A stretch of 33,362 bases of DNA from Phycisphaeraceae bacterium (GTDB lineage Bacteria > Planctomycetota > Phycisphaerae > Phycisphaerales > Zrk34), in the NCBI GenBank assembly GCA_028282685.1, contig JANQHK010000022.1:1-33362 (forward strand), given 5' to 3'. Every line of letters begins with the position of its first letter. The first letter of the stretch is position 1. This document shows, in pieces, positions 1 through 8,164 of the stretch. The notes below the pieces were generated by a model. The model did no database searches, was not told where the DNA came from, and saw nothing but the letters and a program-made list of their open reading frames with translations. The translations under genes were made by a program, and so were the position numbers.

Positions 1-273
1 TTCCTGTGGTGGTGCGGCCTCGGTCTTGCCGTTGCCGGACGGCTCGAGAGTCAGCAGGATTTGTCCGACTTGCACGGAATCGCCCTGGCTGACTTTGACC
101 TCGGCGACGGTACCCGCCGTATCGCAAGGCACTTCCATCACCGCCTTGTCGGTTTCCACTTCGACCACCGGTTGCTCGGCTTCGACCGCATCGCCAACCG
201 CCACCATCACGTTCACCACCTCGGCGCTGTCAATGTTTTCACCGAGATCGGGTAGTTTGAAATCGATTGCCAT
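1..273 (-). CDS. aceF: Pyruvate dehydrogenase E2 (dihydrolipoamide acetyltransferase), N-terminal part
   Basis: The gene runs off the left edge, leaving the first 91 residues. They form a complete biotinyl/lipoyl domain. It opens MAIDFKLPDLGENIDSAEVV and carries the lipoylation motif ETDKAVMEVP with K43 as the lipoyl-bearing lysine. A Gly/Ala/Pro-rich linker begins near residue 80 (PSGNGKTEAAPPQE). E2 forms the core of the pyruvate dehydrogenase complex and transfers acetyl groups from E1 to CoA. The start is supported by AAGGAAAT about 6 bases upstream. The gene lies 59 bases after aceE on the same strand, the usual aceE-aceF order. How many lipoyl domains follow, and whether the catalytic domain is intact, cannot be seen here. 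Confidence 0.93.
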   Translation of the reverse strand, partial: MAIDFKLPDLGENIDSAEVVNVMVAVGDAVEAEQPVVEVETDKAVMEVPCDTAGTVAEVKVSQGDSVQVGQILLTLEPSGNGKTEAAPPQE

Positions 274-332
274 ATTGCGATTTCCTTTATGCGATCCGGG
301 GTTTCGCGTTGCTCAACCCACGGCTTTACTGC

Positions 333-3002
333 TTATACATACCACGGATTGACCTTCTCCGGGTCGATCTTCAGGTCGCGCATGGCCTGGGCGAGTTCGG
401 CGACTTCCACTGCCCCTTCATCGGCCAGCGCCTTCAGTGCCGCCAGGGCGATGTAGCGCTCGTCGACCTCGAAGAAGTCGCGCAGCGCCTCGCGGGACTC
501 GCTGCGTCCGAAGCCATCGGTCCCCAGCGAAACCAAACGGTTGGGTATGTACCGCGCCAGTTGATCGGGCAGGGTCTTCAGGTAATCGGAGGCGGCAATG
601 ACCGGGCCGTCCACATCGCCGAGGCATTGGGCGGCGTAGGCCTGGCGCGGCGGGGATTGCGGATGCAGCATGTTCCAGCGCTCGCTGTCCACGGCGTCCC
701 GGTAGAGCTGCTTGTAACTGGTGACCGACCACACGTCTGCATGGACGTTGTACTTCTTGGCCAGCAGCTGCTGCGCCAGCAGGGCGTGGTTGAGAATCGA
801 TCCGCTGCCCAGCAGTTGCACGCGCTTCCTGGCGCGCGGTTTTTCCGCCTGTCGCAGTTTGTACATGCCCTTGAGGATGCCTTCCTCGGCCCCATCGGAC
901 ATGGCCGGCTGAACGTAGTTTTCGTTGCCGACGGTCAGGTAGTAGAAGATGTCTTCGCCGTCGACATACATGCGACGAATGCCATCGCGGATGATCACGG
1001 CGATTTCATACGCGTACGCCGGGTCGTAACAGAGCAGGTTCGGCAGGGCCAGCGAGAGCACGTGGGAATGGCCGTCTTCGTGTTGCAGGCCTTCGCCGTT
1101 GAGTGTGGTGCGACCGGCGGTGCCGCCGATCAGGAACCCGCGGCAGCGCATGTCTCCGGCGGCCCAGATCAGATCGCCCACGCGCAGGTGGCCGAACATG
1201 GAGTAGTAGATGTAGAAGGGGATGGTGTTGACGTCGAGGTTGGCGTAGGCCGTGCCCGCCGCGATGAAATCGCTCATCGCGCCGGCTTCGTTGATCCCTT
1301 CCTCGAGGATCTGTCCGTCCGTCGCTTCCTTGTAGTACATCAACTGGTCGGCATCGACCGGTTCGTAAAGCTGGCCGACGTGGCTGTAGATCCCGCACTG
1401 GCGGAACAGCGCCTCCATGCCGAACGTCCGCGCCTCGTCGGGCACGATCGGTACGATCAGCTTGCCGAGGTTTTTGTCTTTCAGCAGCTTGGTGAGCACG
1501 CGCACGAAGGCCATCGTCGTCGATACCGCGCGCTCCCCGGTTCCCTGGTGGAACTCATCCCACAGGTTATCTTCCGGCAGATCGATCGACACCGGATGGT
1601 ACGTTCGGCTGGGCACGTAACCGCCGAGTTGTCGACGGCGGTCTTGCAGGTACTGCATCTCCGGGCTGTCATCGGGCGGACGGTAAAACGGCGCCTCGGC
1701 CACCTGGTCGTCGGAGATGGGAATGTTGAAACGATCGCGGAATTGCAGCAGTTCCTCGTCGTTGAGTTTCTTCTGCTGGTGCGTGATGTTCTTGCCTTCC
1801 CCGGCTTCGCCGAGGCCGTAGCCCTTGATCGTGCGTGCCAGGATGACGCTCGGCTGTCCCTGGGTTTCCGTGGCCGCCTTGTAAGCCGCGTAGACTTTCT
1901 GCGGATCGTGTCCGCCGAGGTTCATCTTCCAGAGCTGATCGTCGGACAGGTGCCGCACCATCGACGCCAGCGTCGGATCAACGCCCCAGAAGTTTTCGCG
2001 GATGTACGCACCGCCTTCCACGGCGTACTTCTGGTATTCGCCATCCACCACTTCACTCATCCGCCGCGCCAGTCGGCCCTCGGTATCGTTGGCCAACAAA
2101 TCGTTCCAGTCGCTGCCCCAAAGCACCTTGATCGCGTTCCATCCGGCGCCACGGAAGATCGCTTCCAGTTCCTGCACGATGCTGCCGTTGCCGCGGACCG
2201 GCCCGTCCAGCCGTTGCAGGTTGCAGTTGATCACGAAGATCAGGTTGTCCAGCTTTTCCCGGCTGGCCAGGGTGATTGCGCCCAGTGTTTCCGGCTCGTC
2301 GCATTCGCCGTCGCCCAGAAACGCCCAGACCTTCGAGCCGGCGTACGGACGCAGACCGCGATCGGAAAGGTAGCGCACGTAACGGGCCAGGTAGATCGAC
2401 ATGATCGGTCCCAGCCCCATGCTCACCGTGGGAAACTGCCAGAAGTCCGGCATCAGCCACGGGTGCGGATAACTGCTCAACCCGGGCTTGGGCTGCAACT
2501 CCCGGCGGAAGTTTCTCAGGTGGTCTTCATTGAGTCGGCCTTCCATGAAGGCGCGGGCGTACATGCCGGGGCTGGCGTGGCCTTGGAAAAAGATCAGGTC
2601 TCCGCCGCAGGCGTGGTCCCGGCCGCGGAAGAAATGGTTGTAGCCCACTTCGTACAGCGATGCCGCGGAGGCATAAGTTGAAATGTGTCCGCCCACGCCC
2701 GAGCCGTCGCGCTGGGCCCGGACCACCATCGCCATGGCATTCCATCGGATGATGCTCTTGATCCGCCGTTCGATTTCCCGGTCGCCGGGGTAGGGCGGCT
2801 GGCGATCCAACGGGATCGTGTTGATGTAAGGGGTACGGCTGGTCACCGGCAGCGCCACGCCCTGACGCTGGGCGTGAATCTGCAATTCGGTCAGCAGCGA
2901 CCGCGCCCGATCGCGCCCCCGCAGGTAAACCACGTCTTCCAGCGAATCCAGCCAATCCCGCGTTTCCTGCGCCTCGATGGGGTGTCCGTTGTCGTCGGTC
3001 AT
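333..3002 (-). CDS. aceE: Pyruvate dehydrogenase E1 component, homodimeric type
   Basis: The 889-residue product matches the length of the homodimeric AceE family (about 890). It decarboxylates pyruvate with thiamine diphosphate and acetylates the lipoyl group of E2. Near the N-terminus are the family segments TPYINTIP (57-64) and GDREIERRIKSIIRWNAMAM (73-92). The ThDP/Mg motif GDGECDEPE is at 230-238, followed by the Asn-containing INCNLQRLDGPVRGNGS. Later segments such as GRTTLNGEGLQHEDGHS are also typical. No truncation or frameshift is visible. E2 follows directly downstream. A long antisense open frame covers most of this gene, but it is a codon-bias shadow. Confidence 0.97.
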   Translation of the reverse strand: MTDDNGHPIEAQETRDWLDSLEDVVYLRGRDRARSLLTELQIHAQRQGVALPVTSRTPYINTIPLDRQPPYPGDREIERRIKSIIRWNAMAMVVRAQRDGSGVGGHISTYASAASLYEVGYNHFFRGRDHACGGDLIFFQGHASPGMYARAFMEGRLNEDHLRNFRRELQPKPGLSSYPHPWLMPDFWQFPTVSMGLGPIMSIYLARYVRYLSDRGLRPYAGSKVWAFLGDGECDEPETLGAITLASREKLDNLIFVINCNLQRLDGPVRGNGSIVQELEAIFRGAGWNAIKVLWGSDWNDLLANDTEGRLARRMSEVVDGEYQKYAVEGGAYIRENFWGVDPTLASMVRHLSDDQLWKMNLGGHDPQKVYAAYKAATETQGQPSVILARTIKGYGLGEAGEGKNITHQQKKLNDEELLQFRDRFNIPISDDQVAEAPFYRPPDDSPEMQYLQDRRRQLGGYVPSRTYHPVSIDLPEDNLWDEFHQGTGERAVSTTMAFVRVLTKLLKDKNLGKLIVPIVPDEARTFGMEALFRQCGIYSHVGQLYEPVDADQLMYYKEATDGQILEEGINEAGAMSDFIAAGTAYANLDVNTIPFYIYYSMFGHLRVGDLIWAAGDMRCRGFLIGGTAGRTTLNGEGLQHEDGHSHVLSLALPNLLCYDPAYAYEIAVIIRDGIRRMYVDGEDIFYYLTVGNENYVQPAMSDGAEEGILKGMYKLRQAEKPRARKRVQLLGSGSILNHALLAQQLLAKKYNVHADVWSVTSYKQLYRDAVDSERWNMLHPQSPPRQAYAAQCLGDVDGPVIAASDYLKTLPDQLARYIPNRLVSLGTDGFGRSESREALRDFFEVDERYIALAALKALADEGAVEVAELAQAMRDLKIDPEKVNPWYV

Positions 3003-3206
3003 GAAAGTCCGATTCCCTTATCGGCCAACAGCCGGGTGAATTTGCTATCCGGATTATCGGTAAACGTCGATTGTAACCTGCGGACAAAACCGCGTCGCCG
3101 CAAATCCCGCCTGAAGGAGGTTCCCGTCACTTCAATGGTAGGTAAGGGCCGATTCGGCTTCAAATGATATCTAGCGGTCCAGTTTGTCGGCCGGTAGCAT
3201 GAGCGC
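3003..3206. promoter_or_regulatory. Divergent intergenic region between aceE and apbE
   Basis: This 204-base gap separates divergently transcribed aceE and apbE, so it should hold promoters for both. On the minus strand TACAAT (plus-strand positions 3070-3075) lies about 68 bases upstream of the aceE start. A GCGACG hexamer sits 17 bases further upstream as a poor -35 candidate. On the plus strand TGATATCTA (3165-3173) resembles an extended -10, about 34 bases before the apbE start, with no good -35. No convincing operator palindrome was seen. Promoter assignments are pattern matches only. Confidence 0.4.
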
Positions 3207-4223
3207 ATGCGTCTGGCTGTCCTTATTGCAATCTTCATCGCCATCATGGTCGGCGCGGTTTGGTTCGTCCGGCAGATCAGCAGGACCGTTGTCTATGAAT
3301 CGCGCCCTGTCGGCGTGATGGGCACAACCTGCCGGATCGCCGCCGTGGGCAACCGGGGCGCGTTGCACGAAGCATGCGTTCTGGCCGAGAGAGAGCTCCG
3401 CCGCATCGAAGCATTGATGAGCACGTGGATCGACGATTCGGAATTATCAAAGTTTAATCGATCGGACAAAGGCGGCCTGCTGGATGGGGATCTATGCAAG
3501 GTGATCCAGTTCGCAGAGAAGATGTATAAACAAAGTGATGGTGCTTTTGACATCACTGCCAAACCGATTTTTGATTTGTGGAAGCAGTCGGCTGAGCGCG
3601 GCCGGACGCCCGGTACTCAACAAATCGAGCAGGCGCGGTCCGCATCTAACTGGGACCTGCTCACATTGAGTGGAACCGATCGTAATTTTGCATCGAAACT
3701 GAAAAACACGGTCTGTGTTGAAGTGGCTGGATTGGCAAAGGGCTATAGTGTCGACTGGGCATTACGCGAAACGCGGACTGAACATATTGCCGGCGCGCTG
3801 GTGGAGGTGGGCGGTGACATCGCCTGCTTCGGCAGGCAGAACGATGGTTCGCCGTGGCGTGTGAAGGTGAAAAATCCGTTCGGCGAAGGCACGGTGATGA
3901 CGCTGGAACTGCCCGAAGGCGGGGCGGTCTGCACCAGCGGCAACTACGCCCGGTACTACGAGATTGCCGGCAAGCGCTACAGCCGGATCATCGATCCGCG
4001 CACCGGTTGGCCGACCGCGGCCGCAGCCGGCGTGACCGTGATTGCACCGGATTGCATGACCGCCGACGCCTGGGCCACCGCCCTCAGCGTGCTCGGCCCG
4101 GCAGGGTTGGAAAAAATCAATGCCATTAAGGAAATCGATGCCATGCTGATCACCGGCGATGCGGAGGATCGCCAATACCATTATTCGGAAGGATTTAAGC
4201 GGTATATCGCGGAAGAGCGTTAA
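3207..4223 (+). CDS. apbE: FAD:protein FMN transferase (ApbE family), membrane anchored
   Basis: 338 residues, the usual size for ApbE. These enzymes move FMN from FAD onto a Thr/Ser of target proteins such as Na+-NQR or RNF subunits, outside the cytoplasmic membrane. An uncleaved N-terminal hydrophobic anchor covers about residues 3-20, with no lipobox cysteine. Family landmarks are DITAKPIFDLW (115-125), VAGLAKGYSVD (173-183), the flavin-site VGGD (201-204), RIIDPRTGWP (260-269) and the Mg-binding TADAWATALSVLG (285-297). The gene stands alone between divergent aceE and the propeller genes, and no flavinylated partner gene is in the window, so its substrate is unknown. Confidence 0.93.
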   Translation: MRLAVLIAIFIAIMVGAVWFVRQISRTVVYESRPVGVMGTTCRIAAVGNRGALHEACVLAERELRRIEALMSTWIDDSELSKFNRSDKGGLLDGDLCKVIQFAEKMYKQSDGAFDITAKPIFDLWKQSAERGRTPGTQQIEQARSASNWDLLTLSGTDRNFASKLKNTVCVEVAGLAKGYSVDWALRETRTEHIAGALVEVGGDIACFGRQNDGSPWRVKVKNPFGEGTVMTLELPEGGAVCTSGNYARYYEIAGKRYSRIIDPRTGWPTAAAAGVTVIAPDCMTADAWATALSVLGPAGLEKINAIKEIDAMLITGDAEDRQYHYSEGFKRYIAEER

Positions 4224-4281
4224 CCCGCCCTGAAGGGTTGGGGCCTGGGTGGATACCATGCGACTTTCGTCCCGGCGCGGA

Positions 4282-4287
4282 TACAAT
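4282..4287 (+). promoter_or_regulatory. Candidate -10 element (TACAAT) before the first propeller gene
   Basis: TACAAT lies 40 bases upstream of the start codon at 4328, with GCGACT 16 bases upstream of it as a weak -35. AAGGAA (about 4315-4320) supplies a ribosome binding site. The same hexamer recurs upstream of aceE, the ABC module, the tRNA and greA. This is a pattern match without experimental support. Confidence 0.4.
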
Positions 4288-4327
4288 GTCCCGTCACGGA
4301 TAACCCGGCCTGACAAGGAATATCACG

Positions 4328-5539
4328 ATGCGTACCCATGTGTTGATAACAATCGGTCTGGGAATGGTTCTGGCTGCGGCGGCGCAGGCGGCGGACTGGC
4401 CGCAGTGGCGCGGGCCCGATCGCACCGGCGTCTCGCAGGAGACCGACTGGAACAAGGACTGGTCCGGCCGCCCCAGGCAGCTTTGGAAGAAGAACGTCGG
4501 CGTGGGCGCTTCCACCGTTTCCGTAGTTGATGGACGGCTCTACACCATGGGCAACGTCAAAGACACCGATGTGGTCTGGTGTCTGGATGCACGCAGCGGT
4601 AAGGAACTGTGGAAGCACGCCTATGCGTGCAAGCTGGATAAACGTCAGTTTGAAGGAGGCACCGCTTCCACACCCACCGTGAGCGGGGGGAAGGTGTACA
4701 CGCTTTCGCACGAAGGTCACCTGTTCTGCCTCGATGCCGTCAAGGGCAAAGTGCTCTGGTCGAAGCACCTGGTGAAGGACTTCGGCGGCAAGCGTCCTCA
4801 GTGGGGCTATGCATGTTCGCCCCTGATCGTGGACCAGAAGTTGATTGTCGACGCCGGTTCAAAGAGCAAAGGCACCACGCTGGCGCTGAACAAGGACACC
4901 GGCGCGTTGATCTGGGGCTCAAGCAACCGGGATGACGCTGCCTACGCCTCGCACATCACCCTGCAATACAAGGGCAGGCCGGCGGTGGTCGGCATGAGCG
5001 CCAAGCACGTTAACATTCTCGATCTGAAAAACGGCAGGGAACTGGCGCGGTTGTCCTGGGAGACCAGTTACGATGTCAACGCGTCCACGCCGATTCTCGT
5101 GGACGATAAGCACTTGTTTGTTTCGTCGGGCTATTCGACCGGCGGTGGGTTGGTTGACATGTCCGGCTCTGCGCTGAGAAAAGTCTGGCATTCGCGCGAC
5201 ATGAAGAGCAAATTCAATACCGCCGTGCTGCACGAAGGGCACCTGTACGGCGTGGACAATTACGATCTAACCTGCCTGCGCGTCAAAGACGGTAAAACCA
5301 TGTGGACCGTCAAGCGGAAGATCGGACAGGGCAATGTGCTGCTGGCCGACGGCCACCTGATTGTGCTCGCGGAGCATGGCGAGGTGATGGTGGCTCCGGC
5401 GAGCCCGAAAGAATTCAAGCCCATCTCCCGGGCGCAGGTGGTCCGGCGTAAGGCGTGGGTGGTGCCGGTGCTCGCGAACGGCGTGATCTACTGCCGCAAC
5501 AACAACGGCGACCTCGTGGCGCTCGACGTTTCCAGGTAA
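4328..5539 (+). CDS. Secreted PQQ-like beta-propeller repeat protein (403 aa)
   Basis: A Sec signal peptide (about residues 1-21, ending AAAAQAA) precedes WPQWRGPDRTGVS, the hallmark opening of planctomycete PQQ-type propeller proteins. Repeating blade motifs of the form L-D-x-x-x-G-x-x-x-W follow, for example LDARSGKELWK and LDAVKGKVLWSK. They predict a WD40/PQQ-type propeller filling the whole mature protein. No catalytic dehydrogenase motifs or cytochrome domain are visible, so PQQ binding and enzyme activity cannot be assumed. Many such proteins are of unknown role and some act as scaffolds like BamB. It is first in a row of three propeller genes, with 182 bases to the next. The start is fixed by the AAGGAA ribosome binding site. 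Confidence 0.85.
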   Translation: MRTHVLITIGLGMVLAAAAQAADWPQWRGPDRTGVSQETDWNKDWSGRPRQLWKKNVGVGASTVSVVDGRLYTMGNVKDTDVVWCLDARSGKELWKHAYACKLDKRQFEGGTASTPTVSGGKVYTLSHEGHLFCLDAVKGKVLWSKHLVKDFGGKRPQWGYACSPLIVDQKLIVDAGSKSKGTTLALNKDTGALIWGSSNRDDAAYASHITLQYKGRPAVVGMSAKHVNILDLKNGRELARLSWETSYDVNASTPILVDDKHLFVSSGYSTGGGLVDMSGSALRKVWHSRDMKSKFNTAVLHEGHLYGVDNYDLTCLRVKDGKTMWTVKRKIGQGNVLLADGHLIVLAEHGEVMVAPASPKEFKPISRAQVVRRKAWVVPVLANGVIYCRNNNGDLVALDVSR

Positions 5540-5736
5540 ACCCGCCAGCCGACTGTTCATGTGTTCGATGGTTTGGTCATCGGGCAGCTAAGCGGATTTA
5601 AGGGTCGTTTAGTCGGCATTCATTTTCGCCGTCGCGGTTTGCCCTTGCGCCTCTGGCGGTCAACAATTCACCGTTGTCCGGACCTGATGGCGGGCGTTTC
5701 GTGTCCATCCACCATGGCTGAATGGGAAGCATATTC

Positions 5737-8127
5737 ATGTCGCATCGCTTGTGCACAGTGTTAGGTCTGGTCGTGCTCGCCGCCACATTTTCTCCCGCCG
5801 TATTGGCGAAGGGGGAGCCGGCGGTGCGCCCGGGATGGACGGAATGGCGCGGCCCACAGCAGAACGGCTCCAGCCGAGAGAACCATCTGCCCGGCACGTG
5901 GGAGCCCGGAGGCGTGAATCACCTCTGGTCGTTCGATATGCACGGGCGAGGCACGGCCGTCACCCACGGCGATCGCGTGTATGCATGGGGCTATTACGGT
6001 GAAAAGACCGATCTGGTCGAAGCGTTGGTCTGCCTGGAAGTGCGTACGGGTAAGAAAATCTGGGAGCATCGTTTTGGCGACTTCATTTCCGACATCATCT
6101 ACAACCGCTATGCGATCGGCGCCCCGGCGGTGGATGCGGTGACCGGAAACATCTACCTGATGACCAGCCCGGGCCTGGCCATGTGCTTCGATCGCGACGG
6201 CAAGCTGCTCTGGCGGCACTCGATGATGGAAGCGTTCGGACGACTCACGTTTCCCAACGGGCGCACCGGCGCGCCGGTTCTCGATAACGAGTTCGTGATC
6301 TTCCGCGGCATCACCAGCAACTGGGGCAAGCAGGGCCCGGCGCGCGATCGTTTCTATGCCTTCGAGAAAAGTACGGGCAAGCTGGTCTGGGCTTCCACGC
6401 CCGGCGTCGGCCCGCCGTTTCTCAAGGACAGCTCGTTCAGCACGCCCGTCTTTGAAACACGCAAGGGGCTGCGGCTGTTTTACGCCGGAACCGGTTGCGG
6501 AAACGTTGTCTGCGTCAATGCCCGGACCGGCGTGGCGATGTGGCGATACCAGTTCGCCCTGGGCGGGGTGAACAGTTCCCCGGTGATCCACGGCGACAAA
6601 CTGATCGTTCCGCACGGAAAGGAAAATGTCGACGACACCGGCCGGGGCCGAATGGTCGCCATCGATCTCGACCGCGCGCTGAAGCATACGTTCACATCGC
6701 AGTCCTTGAGAAAGCATCCTTACGCGACGCCGACCGTTCTGGACAAAAGCTTTGAACTCTGGCGCAACGATGACATCAGCATGTTCACCAGTTCGCCGAC
6801 GCTGCATGGCAAGCGTGTCTACCAGTTGACCGCCACGGGCGACCTGTTCGCCGTGGATGTGAACACCGGAAAAACGATCTGGAAGAAAAAGCTCGGCAAC
6901 AGCACGTTGCACGCCTCTTCGCTGGCCGCGGACGACAAACTCTACGTGCCGATGTGGGACGATGGCTTGTACATCATCGAAGATACCGGCGACGAAGCGA
7001 AGGTGCTTTATCACGTTGAACCGGACAAGCTGGGCAAATGCATCGGTTCGCCAAGTGTGTGGGACGGTCGCGTTTACCTGCATACCACGGAAAAGCTGCA
7101 TTGCTTCGGCAAGCCGGGCGATGTCGGCTCGGCCCTCTCGGGATTGGGCAAGGGCCTGCTCGAAGGCGGACGGACCATCGTGGAGACGGCCGGCGACGCG
7201 GTGCAGACCGTCCGTCCGACCGGCGATGTGGATGCCTTGCAGGTGGTGCCGGCGGAGGTGTTGCTGCGACCGGGGGAAACGATGGATTTGAGCGTGCGGG
7301 AAATCGACGATCAGGGCCGCCGCGTGCGCCAGCGGGATGGCAACGCCTATTCGTGGGTGCGCTGGATACCGCCCACGGCGAAGGTGAAAGTGGAACTCGA
7401 TGCGGAAGTGAAGGGTGGGGATTTGACCGCGTCGAAAGCGGCGACATATTCCGCCGGTGCGTTCCGGGCGACGCGCGATGATACTGCCGCCGGGACGATG
7501 CGCGGCCGAATCCTGCCCGATCCTCCCTTCCGCGAAGACTTTAATCGGTTCGTGCTGGATCAGACCGATTCGACCGACTCGGCCGGGTTTGCCTATCCGC
7601 CGCTGCCTTGGATCGGGGCTCGGCTGAAGTGGCAGGTGCGCGAGGTCGACGGCGAAAAGGTGCTGGCCAAGACGCTCGATCGCGTGCTGTTTCAGCGTTC
7701 GATGGTGTTTCTCGGGCATCCCGATCAATCGCGTTACACAATTTCCGCGGATTTGATGACCGATGGCAACCGCCGACTGTCGTCTGTCATCGGGTTGATC
7801 AACCAGCGTTACCTGGTGGCGCTGGATGCCAACTGGGGCCACGTCGAGGTCACCAGCAACCACGAGCGCCTGAAGGTGTCGAAATCGATCGACATCAAGC
7901 CGAAGACGTGGTACCGGCTGAAGACGCGCGTGGATGTGAACGCCGACGGTTCGGGTGTGGTGCGGGGCAAGGTCTGGCCGCGCTCCGAAGACGAGCCGGC
8001 AACGTGGACCATTGAAGTTCCCGTCGAGCGGGCGCACCGTCAGGGCTCGCCGGGCCTGTATGGTTTCAGTCCGCAGAGTAAGTTCCGTGTGTATATCGAT
8101 AACGTATCGGTTATTCCAAACGGATGA
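5737..8127 (+). CDS. Secreted PQQ-like propeller protein with C-terminal jelly-roll domain (796 aa)
   Basis: The start at 5737 is preferred over an in-frame ATG at 5722 because GGGAAG (5724-5729) lies 7 bases before it and it leaves a clean signal peptide (MSHRLCTVLGLVVLA..). The mature protein opens with GWTEWRGPQQNGSS. Blade motifs (LEVRTGKKIWEH, VDVNTGKTIWKKK) run to about residue 480. A segment near 500-590 (VVPAEVLLRPGETMDLSV) resembles a bacterial Ig-like domain. The last 190 residues, from about 600, look like a concanavalin-type jelly roll, with FREDFNRF near their start and a terminal YIDNVSVI. A related C-terminal module makes up most of the 239-residue protein at 27623-28342. Function is unknown; the architecture suggests extracytoplasmic binding. 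Confidence 0.85.
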   Translation: MSHRLCTVLGLVVLAATFSPAVLAKGEPAVRPGWTEWRGPQQNGSSRENHLPGTWEPGGVNHLWSFDMHGRGTAVTHGDRVYAWGYYGEKTDLVEALVCLEVRTGKKIWEHRFGDFISDIIYNRYAIGAPAVDAVTGNIYLMTSPGLAMCFDRDGKLLWRHSMMEAFGRLTFPNGRTGAPVLDNEFVIFRGITSNWGKQGPARDRFYAFEKSTGKLVWASTPGVGPPFLKDSSFSTPVFETRKGLRLFYAGTGCGNVVCVNARTGVAMWRYQFALGGVNSSPVIHGDKLIVPHGKENVDDTGRGRMVAIDLDRALKHTFTSQSLRKHPYATPTVLDKSFELWRNDDISMFTSSPTLHGKRVYQLTATGDLFAVDVNTGKTIWKKKLGNSTLHASSLAADDKLYVPMWDDGLYIIEDTGDEAKVLYHVEPDKLGKCIGSPSVWDGRVYLHTTEKLHCFGKPGDVGSALSGLGKGLLEGGRTIVETAGDAVQTVRPTGDVDALQVVPAEVLLRPGETMDLSVREIDDQGRRVRQRDGNAYSWVRWIPPTAKVKVELDAEVKGGDLTASKAATYSAGAFRATRDDTAAGTMRGRILPDPPFREDFNRFVLDQTDSTDSAGFAYPPLPWIGARLKWQVREVDGEKVLAKTLDRVLFQRSMVFLGHPDQSRYTISADLMTDGNRRLSSVIGLINQRYLVALDANWGHVEVTSNHERLKVSKSIDIKPKTWYRLKTRVDVNADGSGVVRGKVWPRSEDEPATWTIEVPVERAHRQGSPGLYGFSPQSKFRVYIDNVSVIPNG

Positions 8128-8164
8128 ATTGACGACCTTACTGCGCATACAGAGAGCCGGAATT

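Noticed and set aside
267-2681. 804-residue open frame on the plus strand
   Set aside because: It is antisense to aceE, whose family match is unambiguous. Its composition (Val/Ala/His/Gln rich) is the usual mirror of a GC-rich gene.
4204-4260. Intrinsic terminator after apbE (AACCC..GGGTT)
   Set aside because: The stem is only 5 pairs and no T-run follows.
5761-8148. 795-residue open frame on the minus strand
   Set aside because: Antisense shadow of the 796-residue propeller gene, which has a signal peptide, ribosome binding site and repeat motifs.
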